Below are positions 12,380 through 22,641 of a stretch of 64,000 nucleotides of DNA, piece after piece; position 1 is the first letter of the stretch; each line of letters opens with the position of its first letter. The notes below the pieces were generated by a model. It saw only the letters and a program-made list of their open reading frames with translations. It was not told the DNA's origin and made no database searches. Source of the DNA: Selaginella moellendorffii (lineage: Eukaryota; Streptophyta; Lycopodiopsida; Selaginellales; Selaginellaceae); the NCBI RefSeq assembly GCF_000143415.4, contig NW_003314394.1, positions 11,201 through 75,200 on the forward strand, in the 5' to 3' direction. Both the position numbers and the translations under genes were made by a program.

Positions 12380-13110
12380 AATAATTTAATGGATAAATTG
12401 AGTGCACTAACCAAACTCTAGAAACATTTTTACAAAGCTACATGGTGGACTTCTCAACTAGGCTTCACTAGTTACCATTTGTGGAGCTAGCAAACAACAC
12501 CACAGTTCACTCATCCATGGGACTGGCTCCTTACTCAATCTTCTATGGACAAACAGTGGCCACCTTGGCTTTTTTAGTGAAGGGTGTGTTCTGCTGGTTG
12601 AAAACCATCTCACTGAGCTCACCACTATTCATCAGGTGGTAACTCAACATTTGGAGTTTGCTCGGGCCAGGATGACGTTCTATACAGAAAAATCTGACTC
12701 TCAACGCACTTTCTCAGTGGGGGTTTGGGTTTACGTCTGTTTCAAGCCCCAGTGTTATACATTGGGACAGCAAACAATAACTAGGACCAAGCTTCATCCA
12801 ATGTTTTGTGGCCTGTTCAAAATTCAAGAGTGAATCAATGAGGTGGCATTTCACTTGCAACTTTTAGCTTCAAGCAGGTCCATGATGTCTTCCACATCTT
12901 CGACTTTAAGCTATACCATGGAGAGCCACCACAAGAGCAAGTTCCCTTCCCAGCCTTGTTGCCAAGGGATCTTCCTTTGCTCATCCCAGAAAGTATTGTT
13001 TGCATCAATGTGTGTCCACTGAGGAGTAGGACCATCCTGCATTTCCTCATCCACTGGTCCAGTACCCATGATAGTGATACTTGGATCACTCAGCAACAGC
13101 TTGAGGAGCG
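12380..13110 (+). mobile_element. 3' end of a Ty3/gypsy pol: integrase C-terminus and chromodomain-like tail
   Basis: Across frames the plus strand reads as the end of a gypsy integrase: CTNQTLETFL, then VELANNTTVHSSMGLAPYSIFYGQT, the usual region after the DDE core. The linker KLHPMFCGLFKIQ follows near 12790, then a chromodomain-like tail with LPLLIPESI and RSRTILHFLIHW near 12965-13060. Stops and frameshifts break it. The similarity ends near 13110, and P450 coding sequence begins within a few bases. Confidence 0.7.
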
Positions 13111-13114
13111 CAAG

Positions 13115-13948
13115 CTTCTTTTCAACTGGGTTCCGGTCTGGCCCTTGTGGACAAGATCATCACGGAACACGAGATTAGATTGAAAGGCAAAACTTCAACA
13201 TGCTTGGAAGATTTTCTTGAGTTGCTGCTGAAGCTCAGGCAAAACACTATTAGGGACTTGATGATCGTAAGTACTTATATTTCACTTCGTTTAAACTTAA
13301 CCAATGTTTAACAGAATTTACTTCAAGCTGCAACTGATACATCAATTAGCAATCTCACCCTGGACCATGGACATGCATGCTGGATGATTTACAAGCTTGG
13401 CCAAAGTCCATTCCAGGGACACAGATGATGAGATTGCTAATGTCATTGGCTCGAACATAATGGTGGAAGAGAGGGACATTCCTAAGCTTCCCTATCTGCA
13501 AGCAATCGTTAAAGAATCACTCAGACTTCATCCACCAGGACCTTTGCTCTTACCTCGAGAATGCTCCAAAACTTGCAAAGTGATGGGCTACAAAATCCTG
13601 GAAACTACTACTTTAATGGTGAATGCATATGCAATTGGAAGAGACCCAAAAGTTTGGAAGGAGCCCCTTAAGTTCAAACCCGAGAGGTTCTTGGATCACA
13701 ACTGCTTTGATGTTGGTGGCAACAACTTGGAGGTTATTCCATTTGGAGCAGGAAGCAGGGCTTGTCCTGGAATATCTATAGCATTCTCCATACTTCACTT
13801 GACGCTGGCAAACTTGGTTCATGCTTTTCACTGGAGACTGCCTGCTGGAGTGGTGCATATTGACACAAGAAACGAGAAATATGGACTCACTGTGACCCTA
13901 GCAAAGAAGCTGGAAGCCATCCCTCTCTCCAAAACTAAGTCATGCTAG
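13115..13948 (+). pseudogene. Cytochrome P450 C-terminal half, pseudogene
   Basis: The first piece (about 13130-13266) encodes VDKIITEHEIRLKG and ends at a good GTAAGT donor. A 49-bp intron (13267-13315) leads to NLLQAATDTS, the I-helix oxygen-binding region. A frame change then occurs before 13397. From there a clean frame gives the ExxR helix (KESLRL), a PERF motif and the heme loop FGAGSRACPG with its cysteine codon at 13763, ending at 13948. Intact A-type P450s have about 500 residues; here only about 235 remain. The N-terminal half is missing, replaced by gypsy sequence. It could once have been a CYP71-clan hydroxylase of the ER. As it stands it is probably dead, although a short frame (13397-13948, 183 residues) stays open. 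Confidence 0.85.
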
Positions 13949-14191
13949 AGAATATTGTGCAAAAACAATACAATGCAAGAAATGTGATCAGAGTTCAGGT
14001 GGTCATCCAGCCCAGTAAGAGCATGACCGTGAACAAATATGCACTTAAGATGTGATGGAACATGTGTTGGTGATTGTTTGCTTTGTATTCATGAATCACC
14101 AACAAATTAGAGAAAATTTGAAATATTCCCCATTTTGTCTCAAGAGATAATGTTTTATACATTGATTCACTAAGCAGGCCAATTTCCTATT

Positions 14192-14446
14192 TCAATTCCG
14201 TTTCCTGGGAACATGAAAGGTGAACAAACCAATTTGAATTGTTTTTAACATACCTTCCGGATCATAGAAAAAAGCTTGTTTTACCTTCCCACTTTGCTGC
14301 GTCTTTTCAAAGATCTCAATGCCCCTGTCTTGTTTCCGACAAAGAAATCTTAGTGGATTGAAAGACGAGAAGAAAACCTCTATAAGTTGGACTGCAGTAT
14401 TATAATTTTCCACATGAAATGCTAAGTGATCACTTTTGGCAAGCAA
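14192..14446 (-). pseudogene. VOC/glyoxalase-like domain fragment
   Basis: An 84-residue frame shows two VOC-superfamily marks: SDHLAFHVENYNTAVQLIE near the start and VKQAFFYDPEGMLKTIQI near the end. Plant members usually read DHISFQ... and QLFFHDPDGNMIEICN there. The glutamate metal ligand of the last strand (the E of IEICN) is not present: the sequence reads LKTIQI. Full proteins are 150-200 residues. This is most likely a single exon or fragment left from a gene; no partner exon was found nearby. Confidence 0.55.
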
Positions 14447-15293
14447 ACTTAAAACTTACTAAATATGGAATGGTATTAGATTGCGAGTTTAGACATAGGA
14501 AGAACACCATTGTGTTCAAAACAATCTCTACATTTCGTAAATATGCCAAATTAGCAAATTTAGAGACTCTCTATAAATAGCAATTGGGACCAAATAAGAT
14601 TAACACAAAGGATATGATAGTGAGGGTGTTTAGTAGACACGGTAAACTATCATCTAGCGATATTGAGGGATCAGTCTCAATTCGTAAAAGTTTTTGTCAA
14701 GCCAATGCAAGATAAAACAAAAGAGAATTAAGAACTAGGCCGAGTATGCTCAGTAAGAAACACATAAGAGTTCTTACCTTATGTTCATCTGGCTAAGTAC
14801 ATGTGCTAAGTGTAGTTTATTAACACTTGAACAAGAAGGACTAATAAAGGGTCTAGCAATATTGACCTCTTGTTGTTATAGTAGTAAGGAAAGAATATCT
14901 GAAAGGACTAGTTTAATAAGTAACTTTCAATACACATAGTCACATTCATGACACTCTCCCCTTCTTAGGGAAAATCGACATCTTTGTCAATACATAATGT
15001 AGTCTAGAACACCACCATGGAAACAACTCTAGAAAAAGTTTACAGTATTCACACTTTATGAGAAATGCACCAACTTAAATAAGTTATGAGGCAACCTTTT
15101 TTTCTAACGCAAATGTGTTACTAACTTAAACACCTTATAGCCATTGCCGACAAAGAAATGACTAACGAAGTTAGCCACCCTTGCTACTTTGGGTGTCACC
15201 CAGTTTACAAAAGTGTGATACGCCTCTGCCCACAGGGATATAGAGAGAGAAGCTAAAGGCTCCAGAAGCAAAGAAAGCAAACCTGTGGGTAAG
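14447..15293. other. Sequence without a recognised gene
   Basis: No coding sequence was recognised between the VOC fragment and the chromovirus LTR. The five bases before the LTR (GTAAG, 15289-15293) should be the left target-site duplication of that element. Confidence 0.35.
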
Positions 15294-16310
15294 TGTAAGG
15301 AACCAACTCCCCGAGGTGTCGAAGGCTAAAGGATCCTCAAAAGCATGACCAAAATGATAAAGAGTTTATTGAATGAGACCGAGTCCGAGACTGAGTTTGA
15401 GACTAAGTCCGAGACCGATATCCGATATCGGGTCTAAGACCGAGTCCGAGATCAAGTCTGAGATAGAGTCCAAGATTGGGTCCAAGACCGAGTCTGAGAT
15501 CAAGTCTGAGACCAAGTCCAAAGTCGAGTCTGAGATTGAGTCCGAGACCGGGTCTGAATACTAATATAGGTCATGGGATGAAAGCCCAAAGTGTGTATCT
15601 AACGGGGGGGAGGCATGCAAGGGATTCCAAAAGTATAGTAGGGATAGTGAGGTCCAAGAACCAATCTTGAAGGAACTCTCTAGTGGTGCTTCCAAACTGA
15701 CTTGAGGTAGGGTCAAGGGGCCTTGGGTGGGAGTGAGCATAGACTTGGGTGGTGCTGGAGGGGCCACCCAAGGAAGTGTTCAAGAGCAACTCCCACTCCC
15801 AGAAAGGAAACGAACTGTAATGCTCCTGACTCATATGGACTAGTGCCCCACTTGAGTACCTTGCAGCTCATTAGTCCTCACCCTTCTTAGAGGCTTGGGC
15901 CTTCCCTTTGAGATGGAATTAGGGGAGTAGAGGTATCCATACCAGGCTATTAGGCCACGGTATTTCCCCTTGGTGTCCCGAGGCAAGTGTTGCACCTAAA
16001 GCTTGGGATTTAGAGGGTCCCATAATCAAGTATTATTATACTAAGGGATGTTAGGGATTTGGAGGCTTGGTGTGTTTGGCTTCTTGTGCTTGCAGAGAGT
16101 GTAGCCAAACATTAAGTCCAATCTAAACCCGTGGATGGATGGCTAATGCTCAATTGCTCATGCAGTGAGTAGCTAAAACCAAGTAGGACCAAGTAAAAGC
16201 TGGTACAATAAGCAGAAACCTTAGTGAGGGAACTTAGCTAAAGCCAAGGCAATGTTGGTTGGATAAACGAGGTAAACTAGCAAATTGGAAAAGAAAAATT
16301 GTGGCTTACA
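15294..16310 (+). repeat. 5' LTR of the chromovirus (1017 bp)
   Basis: The LTR begins TGTAAG and ends CTTACA, a perfect terminal inverted repeat, directly before the primer-binding site. Its start is the same as that of the 3' LTR (22215) and the LTR at 31248. It contains a degenerate GAGTCCGAGACC-type minisatellite (15373-15560) and a conserved core (15575-15655). Confidence 0.88.
15373..15560 (+). repeat. GAGTCCGAGACC-type minisatellite inside the LTR
   Basis: The motif GAGTCCGAGACC and close variants repeat in 6-bp and 12-bp steps for nearly 190 bp. Equivalent arrays occur at 22293-22510 and 31326-31595 in the other two LTRs, with different order and length. The arrays create open frames on both strands by chance (Ser/Glu/Lys-rich), which are not genes. 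Confidence 0.85.
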
Positions 16311-16313
16311 ATT

Positions 16314-16326
16314 TGGTATCGGAGCC
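16314..16326 (+). other. Primer-binding site (initiator tRNA-Met type)
   Basis: TGGTATCGGAGCC starts 3 bases after the LTR end. It differs by one base from the common plant retroelement site TGGTATCAGAGC that pairs with the 3' end of initiator tRNA-Met. Confidence 0.85.
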
Positions 16327-16368
16327 TTTTCCTTAGTTCTAATGAAGGATAGAGGTGGATTGCTAGAG

Positions 16369-17555
16369 ATGGCAAAGGTAGGGCATAAAAGAACCAAGGT
16401 GGAGACAGAACCTTCGTCAGAGTTGAAGCCTCCAGTTGGATAGGAGGCTAGGGATAAAGAATCTTTGCATAAGAAGGACTCTAGTGAGGGAACTTCCAAA
16501 TAGGAGTCCGGTGGCAAGGTTCAGTCGTCCAAGGCTTGATTAAACATTCTAGAAGAATAATTGGCACAAACCAATGCCCTACTGGAGACTCTAGTACACA
16601 AGCTAAAGTGTGATAAAAAGTGAAAGAAAAAGCGAAAGATTGTAGATGCTGGCAGCGCAGAAGGTGCTGACCCTTCGGCAGGGATTGAGGCGGAACCAAA
16701 CAAGGTCAAACAAACTGAAGTGAAATCAATCCCTCAAGCAGTTCCGAAGTACAAACCAAAGCCCCCACCGGTGTTCAAGGGAGTGAATAACTATAAGGTG
16801 GTGGAGGATTGGTTTTACAATATGGAGGATTACTTCTGAGCATTGTGGTTACTAAGCTCGGAGAAGGTCCCATGTGCCAAACCATACTTGGTAGATAATG
16901 CCAAGTCTTGGTGGAGAATAACAGAGGCCAACAAAGGACCGGTGGCCACTTGGGAAATGATAAAGGTAAGGATTCATGCGATTTACATAACTCCGAATGC
17001 TATTTTGCACCTAAGTGATGAGCTGAGCAGGCTGAAGCAGACTGGAACCATTCAAAAGTATGTGAATGCATTTATGGCAAAGAGGATACTTGTCATGGAC
17101 ATGGGTGGTATGGATGCATTCTATGCCTTCATATTAGGCTTGCAAACTTGGGCTCGAGGTGAGGTGATGCATTGGAACTCAGCCAATTACAAGAAAGCAT
17201 AGGATGCAGCTATTAAGGTGCATTTCAATGATAACCTGCGAAAGGGAAATACAATGGGGTTTGGGTCCACATTTAGAAAAGGAGCTAAACCAAGGGGGAC
17301 ATATAGCATAGGAAAATTCAAGAAGAGTTTCTTTAAGAATGAGTCCTCAGGCTTTCGAAAAGGTAGATCTGGTGGCCAGCGAGCAAGTATGTGGGGGAGT
17401 CAAGCAAAAAGGGACAAACCCACGGATAGGAAGATCAAGTTTGTTAGTAGCATGGGAAATAACATATGTTTCAATTGTGGTGAAGCGGGACATTTTTCGA
17501 ATGAATGTCTATACCTGAAGAAGGCTAGAGCCAATATGGCCATTAAGTCAGGTTA
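16369..17555 (+). pseudogene. Chromovirus gag, decayed
   Basis: The frame starts MAKVGHKR at 16369 and continues with several in-frame stops. The capsid-like part (16843-17202: AKSWWRI, LSRLKQTGTIQKYVNAFMA) is followed by a basic linker (FRKGRSGG) and a zinc knuckle CFNCGEAGHFSNEC (CX2CX4HX4C) near 17467-17508. In an active element this would be the structural capsid/nucleocapsid protein. Confidence 0.8.
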
Positions 17556-17632
17556 AATCCAAATAGAGGTATGTGATCTAGTCCCTAACTCAAAGTTACT
17601 CATTACACTAACAACTTTGGTAGAGAGGCTAA

Positions 17633-18345
17633 TGAAGGACCGGTGGCCACTCGGGAAATGATGAAGGCGAGGATCTGCACGACTTACATTCCTCTGAATG
17701 TTACTCTACACCTAAGGGATGAGCTGAGTAGGTTGAAGCAGACAAGAACCATTCATGAGTATGTGAATGGGTTTATGGCAAAGAGGATACTTGTCACAGA
17801 TATGGGTGACATGGATGCATTCCATGCTTTCATATCAGGCTTGCAAACCTAGGCTCGAGGCGAGGTGATGCATTGAAACTCAACCAACTACAAAGAAGCG
17901 TTGGATGGTCTCTTTTTACTTGACTCCCTCACATACTTGCTCACTAGCCACCGGATCTGCCTTTTCGGAACCCCAAGGACTCATTCTTAAAGAAACTCTT
18001 TTTGAATTTCCTTTTGCCATATGTCCCCTTTGGTTTAACCTCTTTGCTAAACATGGACCTCGACCCCGTCGTGTTCCCCTTTCGTAAGTTATCATTGAAA
18101 TACACTTTGATAGCCACATCCAAGCCCACGGATAAGAAGGTTAAGTTTGCTAGTAGCATGGGAAAGAACATATGCTTCAACTGCAAGGAAGCGGGACACT
18201 TTTCGAAGGAATGTCCATACCCGAAGAAGGCCAGAGCCAATATGGCTATTAAGTCAGGTGAAATCCAAATTGAGGTATGTGATCCAATCCCTAACTCAAA
18301 GTTACTCATTACACGAGCAACTTTAGTAGAGAGTCGTTTGCGACA
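17633..18345 (+). repeat. Tandem duplication of gag with an inverted central block
   Basis: This segment repeats 16930-17630: first the capsid part (RWPLGK..LSRLKQTRTIHEYVNGFM), then the second zinc knuckle CFNCKEAGHFSKEC near 18177-18218 and the linker IQIEVCDPIPNSKLL. Between them 17908-18116 matches copy 1 only on the opposite strand. The duplication therefore gained an inversion. Confidence 0.85.
17908..18116 (-). repeat. 209-bp inverted block inside the gag duplication
   Basis: Read on the minus strand, this block encodes YFNDNLRKGN...FKKSFFKNES...FRKGRSGG, which copy 1 encodes on the plus strand at 17215-17400. The block is bounded by GGATG on the left (17903-17907) and CATCC on the right (18117-18121), a 5-bp inverted repeat that could have guided the flip. 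Confidence 0.85.
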
Positions 18346-18364
18346 TTTTCTAGCCCTCTGAGGG

Positions 18365-21300
18365 AAGCTTAGGGGTAGCTTTATTAAGATTTTTATTGAC
18401 ATGGGTGCTTCGGATAATTTTGTGGCTGCAGATATAGTCTGGCAAGCCGGACTAATGGGGCAACGGTTGGGCGAACCAAGGACTATAAAGTTTGTTCAAG
18501 GTAGCCAAAACACCAATGAGATACTTCGATAAGCAAGAGTTGAAGTAGGGACTTAGAAGGTAAACATGGATTTCACCATGTTGCACATGGCGAGATCTGA
18601 CATAATCTTTGGGATGGATTGGTTCAATCAGTTCGTAGTAGCCCTACATATACAAGGTAGGAACCTTGTAGTATTAGCGAATGCCTGAGGAAAACAATCC
18701 AAGGTGGAGGCCTAGGATCTAAAGGTAGGGCAATGTAAGGCCAAAGACTCTTGTTTGAGTCTGGTATCTATGAAAGGACAACTCACTAAAGGAACCAAAA
18801 TAACATTTCTGTGCTTACTTTCGATGAGGAGTGACAAAAAGATGGGATCAAAAGAAGTGCCTTTGGTGATCCAACGGGTGTTAGACTAATTCCAAGATAC
18901 CATGCCGAAAGAGCTATCGGCGGGGTTACTCCCCGAATGATCGATAGAACATAAAATCGAGCTGGTCGAGGGTGCTAAGGCGATGGTTCATCCCCCCTAT
19001 TGGTTGAACACAAAGGAACTCAAGGAGCTCAAATGCCAACTTGAGGAGTTGGTGGAAAAAGGGTATGTTAGGTTGAGCAAGGTGCACCGGTGTTATTTGT
19101 GAAAAAGAAAGATGGATCTATGCCCATGTGCATAAATTACTGGTTGCTCAACAGGTATACAAAGAAGAACAAGTACCCTTTACCAAGGATTGAGGACTTG
19201 TTCGAAAGGCGAAATACTTCTCGAGAATCGACCTAAGGTTAGGATACTACCAGATCAGGGTAGCAGAGGAAGATGTTGAGAAAACAACCTGTCAAACAAG
19301 GTATGAAAGCTTCGAGTTTCTAGTGATGCCCTTTGGGTTGTGCAATGCACCAGCAACATTCTCAGCGTTGATGAACCATATTTTTGTACCCTATCTGGAT
19401 CATTTCGTGATTGTTTACATTGACGACATCTTGATCTATAGCGAGACACTAGAGGATGCCAAACACTTGACGAAGATGTTTAAGAAACTAAGGGAACACT
19501 AGCTGTATGCTAAAGAGAGCAAATGTGACTTTGCTAAAAAAGAGGTAAAGTTTCTCGGGCATGTGGTGGGTAAGGATGGGCTTAAGGTGGACCTTGAGAA
19601 GGTCCAAGCGATCCAGGAATGGGAACGATCATCGAATGTACACGAGTGAAGGGCATTCTTGGGGCTATGCAACTGCTACCAAAAGTTTATCAAACACTAT
19701 TCAAGAGTAGCCCTACCTTTAACGGACCAAATGGGAAAAAAGAAAATGGTATGGATAGTGGAATGAAAGGTGGCATTTGTCCACCTCAAAGGGAAGTTAA
19801 GGAAGGCTCTTATGTTAGTGTTACCAGACTTTGGTAAGGACTTTGAGGTAGAAATGAATGCTTTAGACTTTACATTAGGTGTAGTGTTGAAGCAAGAAAA
19901 CCATCCAGTAACGTTCTTCTTGAAGAAGTTGGACAAGGCTTAGCGAACGTGGCCTGCCCACAAGAAGGAATTGTTTGTGGTGGTCAAGGTGCTCAAGGAG
20001 TGGCGACACTACCTTGGGAGACACTTCAAGGTTTACACGGACAATATGGCAAAGAAACACTTCTTGTCACAGCTTGACTTGAGAGGGAAATAGGGTTGGT
20101 GGGCCAATGCTTTGGCCAAGTTTGATTGTGAGATTCTATACAAGCTTGGGAAGAGCAACATTGTGGCGGATGCTCTAAGTCAAAAAGTGAGCTTAAAGTT
20201 GGCGATATCCAGTGCAATAGCAACATTTTGGGATGATGTGCGGATAGCATATGAGAACAATGGTTTAGCACAAGAAGTGTTGTTGAGGAACCTAGAGGCG
20301 TGAGAAGCTCACCAGAGTGGTGAGCTGCCAACGAAAGAGAAAAACAAGTTATGCAGAACGCAATGGACTCATCTATTATAAACAAATGAGGGTGTATATT
20401 CTAGAAGGGGAACTATGAAAGGTAGCCTTAGAAGAGTGTTATGACGAACCTTTTACGGGATATGGTGGAGTGCCCAAGATGATGGGCTTACTCAAGAGGA
20501 AGTATCACTGGCCAAATATGGCTAAGGACGTCCAAGACTATGTACAGACATGTTTAACATGTCAACAGGTCAAAGTCGTGACTAACACTAGTAGGGGCTT
20601 GTTATAAAGCATCTCAATTCTAGATCGTCTGTGGAAATGTCTTACGATAGACTTCATCACGGGACTCCCCCCAAGTGAGGGGTTCGATGCAATATTTGTG
20701 GTGGTGGACCGATTTTTGAAGATGGCACATTTCATACCCACCATAACGGAAGTGGATGCGGAAGGTGTGGTGAAGCTGTTCTTCGAACAAGTGGTTCGAA
20801 TGCGGGGAAGGCCAAAGGAGATCATCTCAAATCGAGATAAGATCTTCACTAGTAGGTTCTGGAGAACTCTTCTGGAACTGTATCGCACTAAGTTGAAATT
20901 CAGCACAGCCTATCACCCATATACAAGTATTGGGTATTAAGTCAAGTTGGATGGCACTAACACTTTTTGACAGATGGACAAATAGGCAATTGGAGGATTA
21001 TTTGCGATGCTATGTCTCTGGAGACTAAACTAATTGGGTAAGTCATTTGGGACTTGTGGAAATGTGCTATAACAACTCACCACACTCGAGTATCGGGGTG
21101 AGTCCATGGGAAGTCATCAATGAGCGAGCTATTGAAGGTGTTGTGGAACTCGACATGGCTGAGTATCATGGGGAGTTACCCGCAGTGGAGGCATTCACGG
21201 TGGAAAGACTCAATATTTGGAATCTAGTGAGGGATTCCTTGGAACAGGCTCAACAAAGGCAAACCAAATATGTGAACTAGAAGCGCTGGAATGTAGAGTT

Positions 21301-21780
21301 CCAACCTGGGGAGAAGGTGTGGCTGAACACCAAGAACCTAAAGCGACCAAGTGGGATCAATTGGAAACTGACCCAAAGGTAAAATGCATGTATTCATAGA
21401 AATGAATTGATTTTGAGTTCCTTGAGCAAGTTCACGGGGCCTTACGAGATTGAGGCACGAATTGGCAAAGTGGCTTACCGCTTTCATCTTCCTCGAGAGA
21501 TGGGGAAGATGCACCTTGTGTTCCATATGAACTTACTCAAACTGTACTTTGAGGATCTGCTTCGCAAGGACCAAGTAAGACCTTTATCTGAGGTTATCCA
21601 AGGGGAAGAGGAATACGAAGTTAAGGCCATCCTCAATGTGCGCAAGAGCAAGCGACAAGGATGTGAGGTGAGGGAGTTCCATGTGAAGTGAAAAGAATTT
21701 CCACACTATGAAGCAACATGGGAACAAAAGGAGAACTTAGTGAATGCGCGGGATCTAGTGGAGGAATTTTTGCAAGATAG
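18365..21780 (+). pseudogene. Chromovirus pol: protease, RT, RNase H, integrase, chromodomain (decayed)
   Basis: Protease near 18390-18660 reads FIDMGASDNFV where DTG or DSG is expected, a change that fits ACG-to-ATG decay. RT lies at 18960-19560, with the catalytic box YIDDILIYSE near 19420-19445 still readable. RNase H lies near 19830-20200 (KVYTDN, NIVADALSQ). The integrase zinc site and core lie near 20440-20940 (CLTCQQVK, TIDFITGLPPSEGFDAIFVV, then an expected D position intact in SNRDKIF). The chromodomain near 21610-21730 reads EYEVKAILNVRKSKRQG...EFPHYEATWE. There are many stops and frameshifts. The chromodomain places it among chromoviruses, which often target heterochromatin. Confidence 0.88.
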
Positions 21781-22214
21781 AACTTTATATACTTATGCAA
21801 AATTCAATTAAAGAATCTATTTTAAGAAATTGAGCAATGTCATATATTGGAACCCGAAGGCATGCTGAAGGTAAGCTAATTAGCATGGGTTAGCTAGGTC
21901 CCCTCACCACACCCTAGTATGGGGTTGGGACTTGAACCCAACTTTGCTTTACTAGAGGGTTGGGACTCAAACCCAACCTTTGTAAAATACATCTATGGAT
22001 TCAACATCCCTACAGGGAGTCGGGCGTAGTTTCCTATGCCTGATCGAGGGGTGTAGGGACACTTATACTCTGTTGTCATGGGCTCTTGGCCGGGGAGGCT
22101 AACTTAGGCACACCGCTATGTGGGGGGATGCCCTCGGAGACATGGTCAACAAGTTGTACGATTAAAAAGAGGCGTTCAATGTGGGCATTGAACTTCTTCT
22201 ATGGGTGGTGGAGT

Positions 22215-22641
22215 TGTAAGGAACCAACTCCCTAAGGTATTGAAGGCTAAAGGATCTCTGAAAGCATAACCAAAATGATAAAGAGTTCATCAGATGAGAC
22301 TAAGTCTGAAATCGAGTCCGAGACTGACTCTAAAACCAAGTTTGAGACCGAGTTCGAGATCAATTCTGAGATTGAGTTTGAGACCAAGTCCGAGACCGAG
22401 TTAAAGACCGAGTTTGAGATCCGATATCAGGTCTGAGATGCAATTTGAGATCAAGTCCGAGACAGAGATTGAGATTAGGTCCGAGATTGAGTTTGAGATC
22501 GAGTCCAAATACTAATATAGGTCGTGAGGTGAAAGCCCAAAGTGTGTGTCTCCTAGGGGGAGGGGGGGGGGGTTGTAAGGGGTTCCAAAAGTATAGTAGG
22601 GATAGTGAGGTCTAGGAATCAATTTTGAAGGAACTCTCCAA
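22215..22641 (+). repeat. 3' LTR of the chromovirus, truncated (427 bp)
   Basis: It starts TGTAAGGAACC like the 5' LTR, directly after a purine-rich stretch (GGGTGGTGGAG) that would be the polypurine tract. It keeps the minisatellite and the conserved core (22528-22615) but diverges after GAAGGAACTCTC. The missing 590 bp are not found nearby. Confidence 0.85.

Larger units (their letters stand above)
15294..22641 (+). mobile_element. Chromovirus (Ty3/gypsy with C-terminal chromodomain), dead, 3' LTR truncated
   Basis: The element has a 5' LTR, a tRNA-iMet-type primer-binding site, gag, then protease, RT, RNase H, integrase and chromodomain in gypsy order, and the first 427 bp of a 3' LTR. 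Many codons are stops, often TAG or TGA where CAG or TGG is expected, so no full polyprotein can be made. The gag region is duplicated and partly inverted. The 3' LTR loses similarity to the 5' LTR after GAAGGAACTCTC at about 22640, and unrelated AT-rich DNA follows. Confidence 0.9.

Noticed and set aside
15373-15834. Several Ser/Glu/Arg-rich open frames in the LTR
   Set aside because: They come from the minisatellite, which lacks stops in several frames by composition; the same happens at 31323-31669.
17944-18402. 152-residue minus-strand frame as a separate gene
   Set aside because: It reads through the inverted gag block and is explained by the inversion.
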